Below the pieces are notes generated by a model, which saw only the letters and a program-made list of their open reading frames with translations, searched no databases and had not been told where the DNA came from. Positions 21,155 through 33,580 of a DNA stretch of 64,000 nt are shown in pieces. How positions within the stretch are numbered: position 1 is the stretch's first letter; the number at the start of each line of letters is the position of its first letter. This DNA comes from Podospora comata (Eukaryota > Ascomycota > Sordariomycetes > Sordariales > Podosporaceae), in the NCBI GenBank assembly GCA_017354895.1, contig CP071496.1, positions 3,410,001 to 3,474,000 of the forward strand. Direction: 5' to 3'. Position numbers and translations under genes: made by a program.

Positions 21155-24100
21155 ATGGCCGACGCACTGGCCGTCAGTGGCCTGGCCGCTAGTATTATTT
21201 CACTCGGTATTCAGGTTGGTGGCGCCATCATCAAGTATCTCGATGCGATCAAAGGACGGGATGAAAATATCGGTACGCGAATTTTATGGACGCCATGGTT
21301 GATCGAAACATGAATCTCTAACCCAATTTGTTAGCCTGTATTCGGCGGCTTGTTGACAGTCTTGCGGAGAACTTGCGAATTCTCGAAGCGTGCTCGACAT
21401 TCCTTCAACCAAGCTACCCGGTTCCAACCACGGCCTTGATGCGTAATCTCACGAATGTTGCGGCAGAGCTGAAATCTTTCTATAAAGGAGCTTCTTGCCC
21501 ATTTCACGACGCAGGGCCAATCATCGAAGCGACAGGACACGATCAAGCGTTCTATGACCTATCCTTTGGAGCGCTCAAAGCTCACGCAGCTGCTGGATCG
21601 TCTGCTTCAAGTCAGCCAAGCCTTGAATCTCGCGGCACAAACCTTGGGGTTGTAAGTAATCGACCGCTCATTCCTTAGTGCTTAGTATTTGAGGCACTGA
21701 CATCAATTGTAATAGGCAAGTCTCCGGCTTCGTTTCGAGCAAGCTGGCGGATGTCGAGTCCAACACCCATGCCAATTCCTCCCAACAAGATGCAATTCAA
21801 TCTCAAGTTCTGGCTCTCAACGTTTCCATCAACGATGGGAAGGCTGCACTGAGCTCGGCGGTTTCATCGATTCGTGACAGTAACCATGATCTTGGCAATC
21901 GTATTCAGGATTCCCATTGTCAACAGGCCGCGAATCACCTCCAAGTCACAGACCAACTGCTTGCCATTCAGAATTCGCAACACGTTTATGCCGATACCTT
22001 CGATGCTCTCAAGTCTCAAGCGACATCGCATCACATCGAGCTCATCGAGAAGAGTCAAGCCACAGCGCAGAGGCAAATCGAACTCGGGATTCAACTTCTT
22101 AATGAAGTCAGTCAACTGAGAGAGATCACTCGGAATTTCATCAAGGACCATGACAGCGGTGGTGTTAAGAAGGGCAAGAATGTATGGTGATCTGCCTTGC
22201 ATGCGTGATAGGGTGGAGAAAACTGACCTCAACACCTAGGCTACACTCCATCTTGCAGCCGACACTACCATCTACCGACTTCTCTCGAAACCGAACGCCT
22301 TGAGATCCATCTGTGATTCGAGTTTGCCTTCTATAAAAACACACAATCAAGTCTCGGACGGTGTGACCTCGCATGGATCAACGTCAAACAGCCTAGGGTT
22401 TGAAGAACTCGTAAGCTCACTGTTAGCCGCAAGCTTGGAGTGCCAGTGTCGCCCGCGTACGCGGCGCATGCGAAAGAACTGGCAGTTTAGCCACTTTGGC
22501 TCTTTATTCAAAATCATTGACGTTGAAGAGTCGCACTTTCGAGGTTGTTCCTTTAACAAATCATCACTTCTTACAACACGGGAACGGCAAGTAGGTATCA
22601 GATTCACAGGCTTGAGACGACTTTGCCGAAAGGCCATACAGATGTCAGTTACCTTGGCCTATGGAGCTGGTGGCTACAGTATGGGGAAGGCAGCCTCGAC
22701 TTGGTTCCCCATGGTGGACGCCAGGATTGCACCAGCTTGGAGGATAGTGGGAGTATTGGCATCTTTGGCAGCGCATTTGCTCGAACCTCGGATGCGGTCT
22801 GAAACGACTTTAATGCGGTGGAAAGAGTTTGCCGCATTAGCATTTGCTAAGATATTGTGGTTCTTTTGCACAAACGCAGCATCACCTTTGGACGTGAATG
22901 AGAATAACCAGTCATTGATTTGTGAACTCCTCGATAGCGTAAGTTTACATTTTCTTTACGTACGTGCGGGCCACAATGCAGACACTTTGCAATACGGTGT
23001 TAGCTCACATTCGCTTTTGTTTACCTAGATCGCTTGGGAACTCGGAAGTGGTTGGAATTCTCGAAAAGAAGGCGTCAATTTTGAAGTTGCTCCCCCTTTA
23101 ATTTGCTTCATCAAATCGTTACTCGACTCTGGAATCCCCCTAACAAGGTACCTATATTCACCAACTCTCGAAACCACAGGACCATCGATCAATCGCGTTT
23201 TGACTAACATACACCCAAAAAGGTCGCCGCTGGGTTCTTTCATCAACCATTTCAATTCTTCCTGCACTCTTATATTCTCAGACATCATGGACCTGGTTAT
23301 TTTCCAAATTCGGCCAAGGTAGTCACCAGTGATCAAATCGATGAATTTCATTCCAAGCTGGTCGGTTCCCGATCCGTGGCTCGGTGCTTAGAGCTGCCGT
23401 AGTGCTCACCCCATATGGGAGAAGGTGGGTACCTTATTTCTGTACCTCCGTGAGCAGACTAGGTATCTTTGAGAAAATAAAAGCAAAAGAAGTGTTCAAG
23501 GAGCAGAAGAAACTTGATATGCCTAGGTACTGACTGACTGTTGTAGTCTTGGGTTGCAACGCACTGAGCGAAGCCATCATCACCGATAACGTACACCAGG
23601 TTGAACTTTTTGCGACCCAGTACCCTTATATGCTAAGGGAATATAACGTCTTGGGCCAAACTACATTCCATCTCGCTGTTGGCAATCAGGAATGTTTACG
23701 TTTACTACTCGCTGCAACAAAAGAAACGTCGCTTTTCGATGAGATAGACAACCACGGTCAGACGCCACTAGCATGTGCCCTTTACCTTAGCGGTAGAAAG
23801 TGCAAAAATCGCACTGCACCATCTCAATGTACCGATTGCATTTGTTCCCAATCAATACTTCTTCTCCTGGAAGCCGGGGCATCGCTTCATCTTTTCCGGG
23901 ACGGTGGCACAAGCCAACCAGGCCAAACATATTATCTGCAAGGCTTCCTCTCACAGGCTTCTGAGCGAGGAAAATGGACTTATGCAGAATATGTCAAGCA
24001 GCAGAGAGAAGTCCTAAAGGCTTTTGCGCTTCAGTCTCTTCCGCGCAGCACGTGGGCTGTTTTGGGCCTCACCAATCCTGATGTCCTGGACGCCAAAATT

Positions 24101-25293
24101 CCAGGTGTGGTCCAAGCCCTTAACGAACAGGGCACCGAGATACCTGATTTCGCGGAAAACTTCAAAACTGGCACCTACGAAGACCCAGGATACTACTTAT
24201 TGTTGTATATGCTGCTAGGCAATCCTCACGACGCCGATATTTTCTGGGATCTCGGCTTTAGGGATACATGCTTGCCATTGTTTCCAGGCTACGGGCATGA
24301 CGGCTACAATTCACTCAACTATCTGTACTGGCTTCATAACCACGGGGTAAATTTTCATTCACCTATCATTGATCCCTCTCTCGATGGCAGGATTTCTTTC
24401 CGTGCACATTTGGTGCTCTATGAGCTTGGATACTCACTCTCGTTTGACGATTCGTGGGTCGGATTTGGTAATAAGCACTGGTTTCACCACATTCTCACTA
24501 ACGTACAATCTGAGTCGACTCTTTCCAGAGATAATTGCCAATGTCGCTGTACCCGCCAAGGCTGCACATCTTTGACATTTCTGTTAAAGGGTTTTCAAGC
24601 TCGTACGATCCGTCCACTTCCCGTTGGCTCCCCTCCCATCACTTTCCTGCGACATTCGAAAGGAATTTTTGAGAGGGTTCACCACCAGGAGGTTCTCAGG
24701 CTTGTGACCTTCCAGGCCTTTCAACTACCACATACTTGCTGTTATCCACGCCATGATTGCCTTTGCCATGTACCATACCCATTAAACTCAAGCCCTTCGA
24801 GTTCTTGTCAGGACGGCAGATGCAGGTGGAAGCCACAATGCTCAGAAGAGTTATCTGAAATTGAAGCCGAACATCGTTTTGAATTTGCTTGCTTCGAGAA
24901 GCTTCTTGGTGAGCTCGAAACGGAACTTGAAATGATACTTGAGAATCCCAAAAAGAGCAATGAGGATATCCTTAATTTTTGGCAAATGGTCTGAGAACCC
25001 AGAATTATCAACGCCTTGGAGCAGCTCAACGGGAATAACTTGACAGATGATGAAATCTCAAGGGGGGAAAGTCTTGGTGTAGTGTGTGTCCAGAACCTAA
25101 CACAGAGATGTATGGCTGGGAGCGAGCCACCAATCCTTACGGGCATGATCGGTTTTCTGAGACTATGGATTATTGGTTCTACAACCTAGATCGTTCAGTC
25201 CCAGAGGTTCCCTGGACAGGATATAGTCGGTCGCCTCAACAGGCCATGGAAGAGTGGAACAAGGATAGAAACGCCAAGGAAGGGTTGAAGTAA
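21155..25293 (+). pseudogene. Decayed STAND-type/ankyrin gene
   Basis: The ATG at 21155 opens with the fungal STAND N-terminal domain (MADALAVSGLAASIISLG...). Exons can be traced at 21155-21272, 21335-21651, 21716-22181, 22240-22938, 23029-23147 and 23223-23318, then a large one at 23547-24994 with ankyrin-like repeats (LGQTTFHLAVGNQECLRLLL, NHGQTPLACAL) and a C-terminal Cys region (CQCRCTRQGCTSLTFLLKG). Three defects are visible. Near 21485 the frame shifts by one base, so the continuation MTYPLERSKLTQLLDRLLQ lies in another frame. At 24992 a TGA interrupts a frame that stays open and plausible beyond it. Near 25080 a GT run shifts the frame again before a last segment ending at 25293. The link between 23318 and 23547 is uncertain; a small exon at 23358-23383 would restore the phase. 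Intact relatives act in self/non-self recognition or signalling. One or more defects could be assembly errors. Confidence 0.65.
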
Positions 25294-26400
25294 CTGTTGT
25301 CGTTGACGCGCAGAGTTGAAACATGTATCCAGTAAGAGCTAAAATTTTCAGGGTCATAACCTTGGGTATAACGAGAGACGCAAAACAGAATGTTAGAGCT
25401 TTCTATCTACTCACTTGACCAACGACGATCTACTGTAAATATGTGAGCCATAAAGAAGGTTACCAGTCCTCGCCGGGTTCGCAAAGCCCATGTTCAAGGG
25501 CCTCCGGATACCAATAGGTACCTAAGTAGGTAACTCAGTGTGATACGCGGTAACTTTCCCGAACATTCCGCAGTACGTAATAGAGACTCTTCTAGTTTGT
25601 CTTGGGTTGTTTCCCTAGCATTCGCTTCCCAAAGATCCTGCAGCAGGCATTCCATTCTATGCAACATGACAGATCTTGGCCTTGAGAATTCTGCCCCACG
25701 CTTTGCCTCGATCTCGAAACTAAACGTAACAAGTGCAAAGAGCTCGCGATGATAGCCATGTGTAGAAAGCAATACTACAATACCCTCTAGCTTTAACCAC
25801 AGTTCCGGTATACACTCCCATAAATTCCTGGGTTGGCACTCGCGAACAATTCTCGAGCAATGCTAACAAGGCAAACTTGGAAATAATGATCGATGCTGCT
25901 CTGTGGCTTAATTCATATATTTACTTGCCTTAAACAGTTTTGTGACCGGTTGGGTCACCCACCTGGCAACAACAATCAATGACTAGGAAACAACAGTCAA
26001 AAACTTGGATGTAACCCTAAGGTGCCTTTGCCTTACCCACTGTATGTATATATTCGGCTCCGGTACATTTTGGATACCATAAATGTATTCTTGGCTATCC
26101 ATCTAGACCTGACAGCCACCCGCCATGTAACTTGAGGAAGTCGATAGCCTCACTTCCAGCTGTACACATGATGCCATCTTCTCTTTGGACTCCTTGGCTT
26201 GTTACATAGCCAACTTCAACACCACATTATGTCTGGCCACGGGCATCTGAATTGTCCGACTTAATACCGACTTCGGAGAAAGAACCAAGCGAAGATAAAT
26301 ACCTGGCAAATAGCCATCACCTTCAGCTGCCAAGTCATCCCTCAGTATCCTTCATCATCTCTCTCCATCCTGTCCCAAAAGGCAACCTTCAGCCACAACC
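25294..26400. other. Intergenic, promoter of small secreted protein gene
   Basis: A 92-codon minus-strand frame at 25494-25772 has no recognisable features. The last 150 bp contain a pyrimidine-rich leader just before the ATG at 26401. Confidence 0.4.
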
Positions 26401-26853
26401 ATGAAGCTCACCACCCTCGTCCTCCTCGCCACCGGCGCTCTCGCCCTTCCCAACCCTATCCCTGCCCCTGAGGCCGCTCCTGAGGTCGTCAACATCACCG
26501 AGCGCGACATCGAGCCCCGCGCTGCATACTGGTAAGCACCTTTTCCTATTCTCTCCTCTTTTCCACCCCAATCAACTAACCATACATCTTCAAGGACTTG
26601 GACCCCCTACAACGGCGCGTCCTCCTGCACCGGCACCCCCACAGCAGGCGGCGTGGTGGGCTACTCCAGCTCCCCCTGCCGCAACCAATACGGTGCCATC
26701 TCCCGCGTCAAGATCACGTCCGACTTCTGCACCGTCACCGCCTACAACAGCCCCAGCTGCCCCAGCCGCGAGTTCGGTACAACCTACGGCTATGGCACCA
26801 ACATTTGCGCTGGCGGAGTGGCATATCAGAGCTTTAAGGTCAACTGCGTTTGA
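26401..26853 (+). CDS. Small secreted cysteine-rich protein, 129 aa
   Basis: Two exons (26401-26531 and 26595-26853) separated by a 63-bp intron that splits a Trp codon. Residues 1-16 are a signal peptide (MKLTTLVLLATGALAL). A pro-region follows (PNPIPAPEAAPEVVNITERD) ending in EPR, which may be a processing site. The mature part of about 85 residues contains six cysteines (SSC, SPC, DFC, PSC, NIC, NC), is rich in Gly, Ser, Thr and Tyr and lacks Lys clusters, consistent with a disulfide-bonded extracellular protein. The family was not recognised; many fungal effectors and hydrophobic surface proteins look like this. It converges with the cytochrome P450 gene, 118 bp away. Secretion is well supported; function is unknown. 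Confidence 0.8.
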
Positions 26854-26971
26854 GAGATAGACATATGGCAAACCATAATGATAGCACATGATAGATGGAA
26901 CGTTCATATCCAATTCAAATACCCAACTATTTACCATTCGTATATGTATTGCTTGTGCCAACCTCCTCCCC

Positions 26972-28778
26972 TTAATCACTCCTAGGCCTCAACCTACAAT
27001 TAACCCCCTTCGTCCTGTAAAACCACCGACTGCTATACCACCACACCTCATTCGGGTCCTCCAGCTCAATGTCAAACGTCGACAGCAACGTAGGCACAAG
27101 CTTGTACACCTCCATCATACTCAAGTTCCTCCCAAGGCAGATCCTAGACCCACCACCAAATTGAAGCATGGCTTGATTCCACAGCTGCATCCTTTCCTTG
27201 TACTGCTCGTCATTCTCCCCATCCCGCTGCAGCCACCGGTCAGGGTAAAAGTCATCGGCGTTCTCACCAAAGACCTTCTTGTTACGACCGACAATGTAAG
27301 GGTTCATACCGACCATTTGGCCACCTGGGACGACAGAGCCATCAGGGAGGACGAGGCCACCTTCGGGGACGATGCGCTCCATGATCATGGAAACAGCAGG
27401 GTGGTAACGGAGTGTTTCGTTGACAACGGCATCCAAGTAGGGGAGGGCACGGGCTTTGCTGTGGGCCGCGGGTTCGAAGGCCTTGAAGACAGAGCGGACT
27501 TCGGATTCGAGCTTTTTCCACACACGCTGGTCCTTGAGGGTGTAGTAGAAGAGGGCGCGCAGGGTGATGGCTGTGGTGTCGGCACCCGCGATCACTGTGG
27601 GGTAGATCGTGTTAGCATCGAATTTCAAGGCAAGGTGCATGACATGGGAGCGAGTGGAGACATACAGTTCAAAAGAAGATAACCAATAATCTTGCCCTCG
27701 TCAACGATCTCTGGATGGGTCGACTTGGACTCGATAAAGTACTGAAGGAAATCGGGCTTCTCGGGGTTGAACACCTTGTCCTCGCCCTTGAGACGGGCCG
27801 TCATCTTCTGGATGGCAATGTTGGTCACGTTGGAGATGTTGGGTGGGCCGAGAGGGTAGATGGGGTTCTTGTCGAGGATGTAGTCGGTCCAGGGCATTTG
27901 GCCGCAGAGAGCCAGATAGTCGATGGACTGGTCGGCAACAGCGAGGGTGCCATCAAAGTCATAGCCCTTTTCCATGTAGCCGAACTTGGTGCTGAAGGTG
28001 ACGATACCGAGGAAATCCCAGGCATCTGAGCGTGTTAGAGTATGTTCATAGCCAGGAAGGCGATGGCGGGGTCCAGACTCACAGTATCCTAGCCAGTCGC
28101 CAAAGTTGCAGACCTTCCTGGGCTCAACAAAACGTTTCTTGAGGTGTTGGAGCAAGTCGGCCACCACCTTGTCCATGTGTGCCTCCATAGCCAGCACGGC
28201 CGGGACCGAGTAGTGGCGCACAACAGGTCTCTTCAGTCTGGCATGCTCGACATTGTTGGTCTCACTAAACATGTGGTAGGTGATCTTGCCATCGATGATA
28301 GAGCTGCTGTTTTTGTAGAAGTCGGACTTGACCCATTTGCCATCGGTGTTGTATATGGTGCGAGAAAGCTCAGGGAAGTCAAGGTCCAGGAGATTTGGTC
28401 CTATCCTGACAATGGGGCCGTATTTCTCATGTAACTTCTTCATTGTCTGGGCATACTCGGCCCCGTAGACCTTGGATAACCGCCACAGATTTGTCCATCC
28501 TGGTCAAGACATGTCAGCTGTCATTCTGACGGGAACAATGACGTGCATTTGCTTGTGCTTGAGGGAGTCGACAGACCTGCTAGATATGGCCCGGGATACT
28601 TCTTCAACGGTGAGGTCTGGTAGGCGACAAAGAACCACAAAAAGCAAGCGATGGAAGGGGCAACCACCAGAAGGGTCAGCTTGCTACTTTGAGCAGCGGT
28701 GAGGACAGTGTTCCAATCCCAGTCCAGCGTTGCGCCGGTTGGCACGGGGCCGCTCGCTGATGGCGAAGCTGAAGCCAT
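26972..28778 (-). CDS. Cytochrome P450 monooxygenase, 533 aa
   Basis: Four exons (28778-28577, 28499-28083, 28025-27666, 27594-26972) join in frame. An N-terminal membrane anchor lies at about residues 33-53, followed by the proline-rich KYPGPYLAG hinge. The I-helix oxygen-activation motif AGADTT is at 329-334, the ExxR pair is Glu386/Arg389 (ETLR), and the heme-binding loop FGGGSRICLGRN begins at 472 with Cys479 as the axial ligand. The enzyme is thus apparently complete and anchored in the ER. Its overall look (DNVEHARLKRP-type region, WTNLWRLSKVYG) is like fungal pisatin-demethylase-type P450s, but the substrate cannot be told from sequence. No reductase, polyketide synthase or other pathway gene lies nearby, so it is not clearly part of a metabolite cluster. 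Confidence 0.92.
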
Positions 28779-31330
28779 GGTTCCTCCCTGTTCGAAAATG
28801 TCTCGAGAAAAGAGGGTGAGGGAGAGACGGGGAGGCCGGTAGCGAGTTTTGTGACCGGGCAGCCGTGGGCTCGGGGATGTTATGAAGGTTCATCAGGGAG
28901 ACAGCATTCGGATGCGGGGGTCCCAACAGGAACTGGCCATCTTCTTGGCCTGCCCCCGGTTTGTGCTCTAGTGTATTAAAGTATTGGATGGGTGGATGGA
29001 TGGATGGATGGTGTTGCGACGCAGCCCGGCTCCAGTTTGGAAAGGTCGACCTGGTGGAATCACTGATCATCGTCGGGAAGTGTGGCCGAGGTGGATGTAT
29101 ACCACCTGCAGTTGGACGCACTGTGTGTCGTTGCGCAACCCTGCCCCGGTTAGTTGTTGATTTAAACTGTCAGCGGCTGCTAATCAACGGCCCCACAAGC
29201 CGACCGACGGCGGGATCCAATCCCCGGGCCTTGGTTGATAATAAACTTTCTTTTCCCAGCTGCGCCAGTATAATTCGGGCAAGGCTCCCCTCTCGCCGAG
29301 CCATGGGGGTCGCGGAAGCGAAACGACCAGCCTAAAAGAGACTCCCCTTTCAGGGCTTAGTGTTCGATAGCGGATTGGCACTGTGGCCTGTATGGATAGC
29401 CATCTCATTATCTCGTGTTTCTGATGTGTCGAGGAAAATGCCGATCCGATAATGCTTCTGTGTACAGATACCTCGTGAAGAAATGGAGACGATATGGCCC
29501 AAATGTTATGATGAGATACTGTGAAACAGAAGGCCATAACATGACATTCATCATCCCACGTGGAAAGAACGTCAGAACCATAGATCCGGGTACTGCGGGG
29601 GAGATAACTTAAACAGCACACAGCAAATTGGGAACATGTGCTTCCCCTCGGAAATCCATTGGCCAAATATGAAATGTCTCGGCCGGTTGTCGGAAGGAGG
29701 AAAGGGGCCCAAGAGACTGGGAGAGGGTTTCACTCTCGCTTTCATCTCCCAACCGTGCCACCGTTCTTTTTTTTTTCTCCGGCACGGCATTTTCACCCAC
29801 CACCCATGTGCTGCGCCGCCTGACTGCTGCGGTACCGTAGCATCGTGGCTTCTGTCTCTTGCGGGTCGGCACTGTGCTTTATGCGTCCATATTTCCACTA
29901 CCTATGGTCTCTGATGCGGGCTGGATCATGGATGTCATGTCGTTTGAGTCCCTCCCTCCGCCATCCGGTCTGGACCTCACAGTCTCACTAGTCTCGTAAT
30001 GTCTATGGTCATCCTGCCAATAAAAACAAAGCAGATATGGAGTATTGCGCTATCAGCTGCTCGGGGTGCACGGGTGGCTTTCGTGGGAGCTTACCGTTGG
30101 CCCGGACGATCCGTTCCTGGACCCGGCCGGGTGCTCTGCCGGGATGGGGCCTGTCGTGCAACCTGTCATGACAATGGAACGTCGTTGTCTGAGCGCAATC
30201 CCCAGACGGAAGAGGACGAGCAAGTCAGTATGAAATTGAAGACGATCAATGCACCGCTATTCACATGAAGATGCTCAGGTTTAGGTTTTTCATCGGGCAT
30301 ACAGGATCGATAGGTCTATTCGCAGGAAGGAGCATGAACTTCACTCACCGACATTTGATGGTTCTTCAGTGGCGGTTGGAGAAATGTCCGACATCCTGGC
30401 CTGCAGAAACGTAAACCAATAATTTAGTCAGTCACCATTCTTGCTTCTGCAACGACTTTCTTTTTCACCTGCACCAGAATAATGCCAGAAGACTCCAGGG
30501 GGTTGAGCCACGTACTGGTCACTCGTGGGGGGTCTGACTGGCCGCTAACGGTCTCTTCAAGCCACAGGCCAGCTTGGCGACCTCATGCGTTTGGCAGCAT
30601 ACAGAGAGCACCACGTTGACCTTCAGGCACGGGATTGATGGTCTGTACCCTGAAAATGGCGCCATCTTCAAAAGGCTCAGCACCCTCTCCACTAGTTCCA
30701 CTATGCCTGGGGTTGGTTGTCTTTGCGAGGTCGTCGACAGTAGGTACAGATGATGCTGAAGGTCGATTCTTCTACGGATATGATGAAGGCCGTAGTGGAC
30801 CACAGCACTCTCCCCAGAACAATCAGGCGTCCCGCAAGTCAAGACAGGTTCGCTCGGAACCCAACCCCGGTGCCAAACCCTTGGTATTCGCATTTCAAGC
30901 CCCCCTGCCAGTGCAACACGCCCAAGTTGATCGACACCGAATTCGAGAGCAAAAGCAACACAAGCAAGGCGGAGAAGACACGGCCTGCATGTTTCGAAAC
31001 TCGCAAAGAGTTCCTCCGCCGCCCGCCTGCTTCTTGAACCTCTCTTCTGTGAGGCTGATCCCCCTTTCTGGCCGTTGAGCCATATGTAAACCCAACCTAA
31101 TCTTCAGACATTGCGTGCCTGGGTTTGGGGGTCCAATGGTGGCGTTCGGTGTCTTATTTCTTTACCTTCGCATGCCACACTCGTGGGCGCTTGGATGAGG
31201 CTCTATTAACCCGGGCATTCCTCCCGCGTTTTGTCACAACTGGTCTCGACTCGTCAGAGACTTGTTACTCGTCTTTGTTCAGTTTCCTCGCTCCTTGAAT
31301 CTGACATTGTCTCTCATTCCATTAGTTGCG
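28779..31330. other. 2.5-kb intergenic region, no supportable gene
   Basis: It holds the P450 promoter next to 28778 and the leader of the rhodopsin-domain gene near 31330. Frames such as 29666-29184 (minus) and 30635-31078 (plus) overlap one another and have no domain-like content. A short GGAT tandem run lies at 28987-29011. Confidence 0.4.
28987..29011 (+). repeat. GGAT microsatellite
   Basis: About six consecutive GGAT/GGGT units (tggatgggtggatggatggatgg) form a simple tandem repeat in the region upstream of the P450 gene. It is probably length-polymorphic; no function is implied. Confidence 0.8.
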
Positions 31331-32798
31331 ATGACGCTCAAAGGTGACGCCGTGTGGGCGTTGGGGGTGATGTGGTTTTTGTGTACCCTGGTGTTCTTGC
31401 TGATGTGCCTCCGACTGTACACCCGCATCGTCTGCTTGTCGTCTTATGGACTTGACGACCACATCTACATTGTGGCCTTTGTAAGTGGATTTTCTGATCG
31501 TGTGGAATGATAGACATAGACTAACAACTCCACTACCTAGATCTTTCTCCTCATCTTCACCATCTTTACCCACCTCTCGGGAACCGTGGGCTTTGGGCAG
31601 ACGATGGAGGAAATCGGCGACATGGAACTAGTAGTGAAAGCCACTTTGTACGAGTGTATCGGTCAAGGCTTTGCCATTGTCGGTATGGCCATCGCCAAGG
31701 CGTCTCTGGGCACTTTCTTGCTCCGTCTCGTCACTGTGAGGTGGCACAGAATCGCCATTTGGTCAGCCCTGGGGCTCGTGAGCGGCGCCTCCATTGCCCA
31801 AGTTCTGTGCTTCTGGCTCTCATGCGTTCCCGTCAACTACGTCTACGACCGCCGCATCGAGGGGGGCTACTGCCCCATCGACACAAGGCCGACTTCTTAT
31901 CTTCTCTGCAGTATGTCTTGACCACTTGAACTGATGTAGTGGAGCAAAATGTTGACCTGTGCACCTACCTTTAGCTTCCACCATCGTCGTCGACTTCTTT
32001 TTCGCTCTCTTTCCCTGGTTAATCGTCATGCCCTTACAAATGCCCAAACGCGAAAAGTTCACCATCGCCGGTAGCATGAGTCTCGGCTTGGTGTAAGTTC
32101 ACCCCTCACCCAGGGCACCTGGCTCGGAGTCCTCTGACCTTTCTATTCTCAGTGCTGCCGCAGCTGGCATCGTTCGCACCTTCGAAGTCGAAGGCCTCTA
32201 CACAGCCTCGTACCTCAAGGACTCCGTCGGTCTCATCGTCTGGTCCTCCGCCGAGATGGCCATCACCCTCATCTGCATCGGCATTCCCGTCTGTCGTCCC
32301 CTCTACAAGCGCGCCTTCCGACGTCTCCTCGGAGAGAGCACCAGCGGCTACCTCAAGCAATCCGGCGGCAAGGATGGTCAAGGGTCCTCTCACGCTCTGC
32401 AAACCATCGGCGGTGGCGTTCTGGGCTCCGACGGCAAACCGATCTCAAAGAAGCTTGCGCAATCGCAGCAGGTATCTGCCAATAAGGATGGTCGCACCAC
32501 GGTTACAAGGCAGAATGAGAGCACAGATGATATCAGCTTTACGGATGTCAAGTTGGGCGTTGATGGGCCATTTACACGGACGACGGTGGGGATGGGGCGC
32601 GACGGGAGTGTAGGCAACGGGAACAGCTCTGATGAGGAGATCCTCAATGAGTACAGGCGGAGTCAGATGGACAACCACAACGGGCGCGTGCTGAGGGTGG
32701 ATGTTGAGAAGGGAAGGGTGCAACATGGGGAGCACAGTCAGGCGCACAATCACAACGGTATCATGATTACAGAAACCTACCGAGTGGAAAGGTCCTGA
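31331..32798 (+). CDS. Fungal rhodopsin-domain integral membrane protein, 427 aa
   Basis: Four exons (31331-31480, 31541-31910, 31975-32092, 32153-32798) join exactly. Seven hydrophobic segments are spread over residues 1-265, beginning WALGVMWFLCTLVFLLMCLR and including the RLYTRI, DDHIYIVAF and KASLGTFLLRL signatures of the fungal rhodopsin-like (PTH11-related) domain. The Cys-containing WLSCVPVNYVYD and GYCPID stretches fit the extracellular Cys pair of the family. The C-terminal 150 residues are hydrophilic, Gly/Ser/Asp-rich and likely cytoplasmic. There is no CFEM domain at the N-terminus. Such proteins are putative receptors or sensors at the plasma membrane; ligands are unknown for most. 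All three introns fall within the membrane domain. Confidence 0.87.
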
Positions 32799-33403
32799 CT
32801 GGAGATGAAAATGTCAGGGGAGAGAGAAGCACGGTCGTGGGTTGACGTGTGAGGAAGTCCGTCAACCTGCAGTGGGATGGCACAGGGAAAAAGGGCATGG
32901 GATATTCGGTCGTTACTTGAGGCATTATAGAGAGTTTGGAGTTTGGTAATATCGGGCACATGATACATACCTCACCTGCAAGGCTCTGGGGTTGTATGAT
33001 TTAAACACACACGTAAACAGTACATATGGGAGACGCACCATTCCTCTCGTTGTCTCTTCCGTCTTCCTGATGCTTGTGGAAGGGCCCTCCAACACCGTAT
33101 TCGTCGTAGCCCGTAGGTACGAGAATGGGGCGGCCGTGCCTGCATTTGACTTGCTCCAAAATCCTCAAGTGAACAAGAACGCTCCTTTTTGGAGTCAATA
33201 ATTCAATTTCTCGATTCACCTGGACTTCCAACATTACAAAAAGCACGCTGTCCCTTTCTAGTCCATCCTCACGGGCGTCACGAACCAGAAAACCGCCCAC
33301 ACTCATCCCCATGTCAATCCCATCACACGAGCAACCATCACGACTCAAGACACAAGTTGAACCCCGCCCTCAACACTCACTTTACCATTGTTTACTCGAC
33401 AAC
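32799..33403. other. Intergenic, no gene seen
   Basis: Short frames on both strands lack features. The region should contain the terminator of the rhodopsin-domain gene. Confidence 0.4.
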
Positions 33404-33580
33404 ATGGCGATACTTGACCTCATTTACCTCTTGGTATTTTACGCATCTTTTGTATGGGTCATCGTCTACATTCTCCGCCAAGCCATGAAGTCCGAAGTAG
33501 CTCACGATCGGAGAGCCGAAGAGATTCGGAAGGGTTACGCCGAATGGACTGCCAAGCGTGAGCAAAGAATTCCCGCATAA
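33404..33580 (+). CDS. Possible 58-aa single-pass membrane protein
   Basis: An ATG at 33404, preceded by a CGACAAC context typical of fungal starts, opens a frame of 58 codons. Residues 5-26 are a single hydrophobic helix (LIYLLVFYASFVWVIVYIL). A strongly charged tail follows (KSEVAHDRRAEEIRKGYAEW). The layout is that of a small tail-in-cytosol membrane protein. No homologue is recognised, and a short frame can arise by chance; the helix followed by an amphipathic charged tail and the good start context are the only support. Confidence 0.4.
   Translation: MAILDLIYLLVFYASFVWVIVYILRQAMKSEVAHDRRAEEIRKGYAEWTAKREQRIPA

Noticed and set aside
29200-29260. Sequence resembling a tRNA T-arm (gggatccaatccccgg)
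   Set aside because: No matching acceptor, D or anticodon stems can be formed around it.
29184-29666. 160-codon minus-strand frame
   Set aside because: No family resemblance and unlikely composition, in a region without other gene signals.
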